Shown one piece after another: positions 63,393-64,000 of a DNA stretch of 64,000 nt; within the stretch, counting starts at the first letter, position 1, and every line of letters starts with the position of its first letter. Under the pieces are notes generated by a model, which had not been told where the DNA came from, made no database searches, and saw only the letters and a program-made list of their open reading frames with translations. Made by a program: the position numbers and the translations under genes. Source of the stretch: Rachicladosporium sp. CCFEE 5018 (Eukaryota > Ascomycota > Dothideomycetes > Cladosporiales > Cladosporiaceae); the NCBI GenBank assembly GCA_002077045.2, contig KZ111143.1, positions 171,171-235,170 on the forward strand, written 5' to 3'.

Positions 63393-64000
63393 TGCGGCTT
63401 GCTAATGATGCTTTGTAGTGATGGTGGTTGTCGGAATCGATGTCAGCTCTTGTGACTGGAATGCGACGATGCTCGACAATGTTCCAGTGAATCCACACTG
63501 GCGATATGATAGATCGAAGTGACGGAAGTATGCGCTATGTGTCGCGTGATTGTATTGTCGCAGTTCCTCGGAGGCTGGAGTCGACGCGTGCAGCTAGTCA
63601 ATGACTTTGTGCTGTTAGAAAAATAGACGGATCTTCTTATTGTTGATAGTGTCGTTCGGTAAATCGGTTCCAATGAGTGAAATGGAGGCAAAAGCTCCAG
63701 GTGGAATAGGCTGTCGAGCGAGTGAAATGGCAGCAATACCTCTCTCTCACAGCTTCGAGCGCGACGACGAGAAGGGTATGAAGGACGGGTGCGAGCGACA
63801 GGGAACAAAAGGCAATGCGGGGGGATAAAGGAGATGTGCTACCCTGGGTTCATCTCGCCTGTTGCCAGAAGTCTGGGGTAGTCGCGCGCTAGTGCTATGC
63901 ACGAAATTGCTATAGAGCTAAATGCGGATGGGAGGACAACCTCATAGGGTCCGGCATCTGCTTTTCCTGACGCCATTTGCCACGCTACAAGGCCTGATCG
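63393..64000. other. Upstream region of the SUN gene to window end
   Basis: About 610 bases. No gene seen. Expected to hold the SUN promoter and leader. Confidence 0.45.

Noticed and set aside
1..64000. tRNA, rRNA and CRISPR arrays
   Set aside because: I looked by eye for B-box-like GGTTCGAATCC sequences and regularly spaced repeats and saw none. A covariance-model scan would be decisive for tRNAs.

Overview
The window is nuclear DNA of a filamentous ascomycete, most likely a Dothideomycete or black yeast. The evidence is dense single-copy eukaryotic genes, introns of 45-90 nt with GT...AG ends and CTNAC-like branch sites, short mostly gene-poor spacers, and ascomycete families such as SUN, Hpc2, Pmp3 and copper-fist proteins. 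The assignment is by eye, without a database search. Two runs of exactly 100 N (15388-15487 and 43339-43438) are scaffold gaps, so this is a draft assembly.

Layout. Bases 1-4824: 5' part of serine hydroxymethyltransferase, a small conserved protein with four exons, and a membrane-anchored GH43-like glycosidase. Bases 4825-25267 hold the most striking structure: a segment of about 9.8 kb is present twice (5596-15387 and 15488-25267), with a scaffold gap exactly at the junction. Each copy carries GAA1 (copy 2 cut by the gap), the rhomboid protease RBD2, the meiotic factor HOP2, three small related cysteine-motif genes (called A, B and C here), and a six-exon MFS sugar transporter. The copies are unevenly diverged and carry complementary breaks: genes A and B and the transporter are disrupted in copy 2, gene C in copy 1. 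The arrangement left flank - version 1 - gap - version 2 - right flank is what two haplotypes placed end to end in a scaffold would give. A true tandem duplication would look similar.

Bases 25268-37631: HPC2 (HIR histone chaperone), a LamB/YcsF (5-oxoprolinase subunit A-like) gene, a large helical protein of unknown function, mitochondrial ribosomal protein uS2m, a SAM methyltransferase, and an LYR-motif protein with a 13-nt exon. Bases 38039-46102 are gene-poor and look accessory: a kinase-ankyrin fusion, a truncated amidase, the second gap, and an AusD-like methyltransferase. Bases 46103-64000 are housekeeping: PMP3, spermidine synthase, a CMD-family protein, a DUF202 membrane protein, EFM7, a copper-fist regulator, a syntaxin of the Sso type, an unknown small protein, KTI12, VPS23 and a SUN-family wall protein.

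No rRNA, tRNA, CRISPR array or recognisable transposon was seen. Splice structures were deduced by reading donor, branch and acceptor signals and checking that the frame continues into family-conserved residues. All are predictions.
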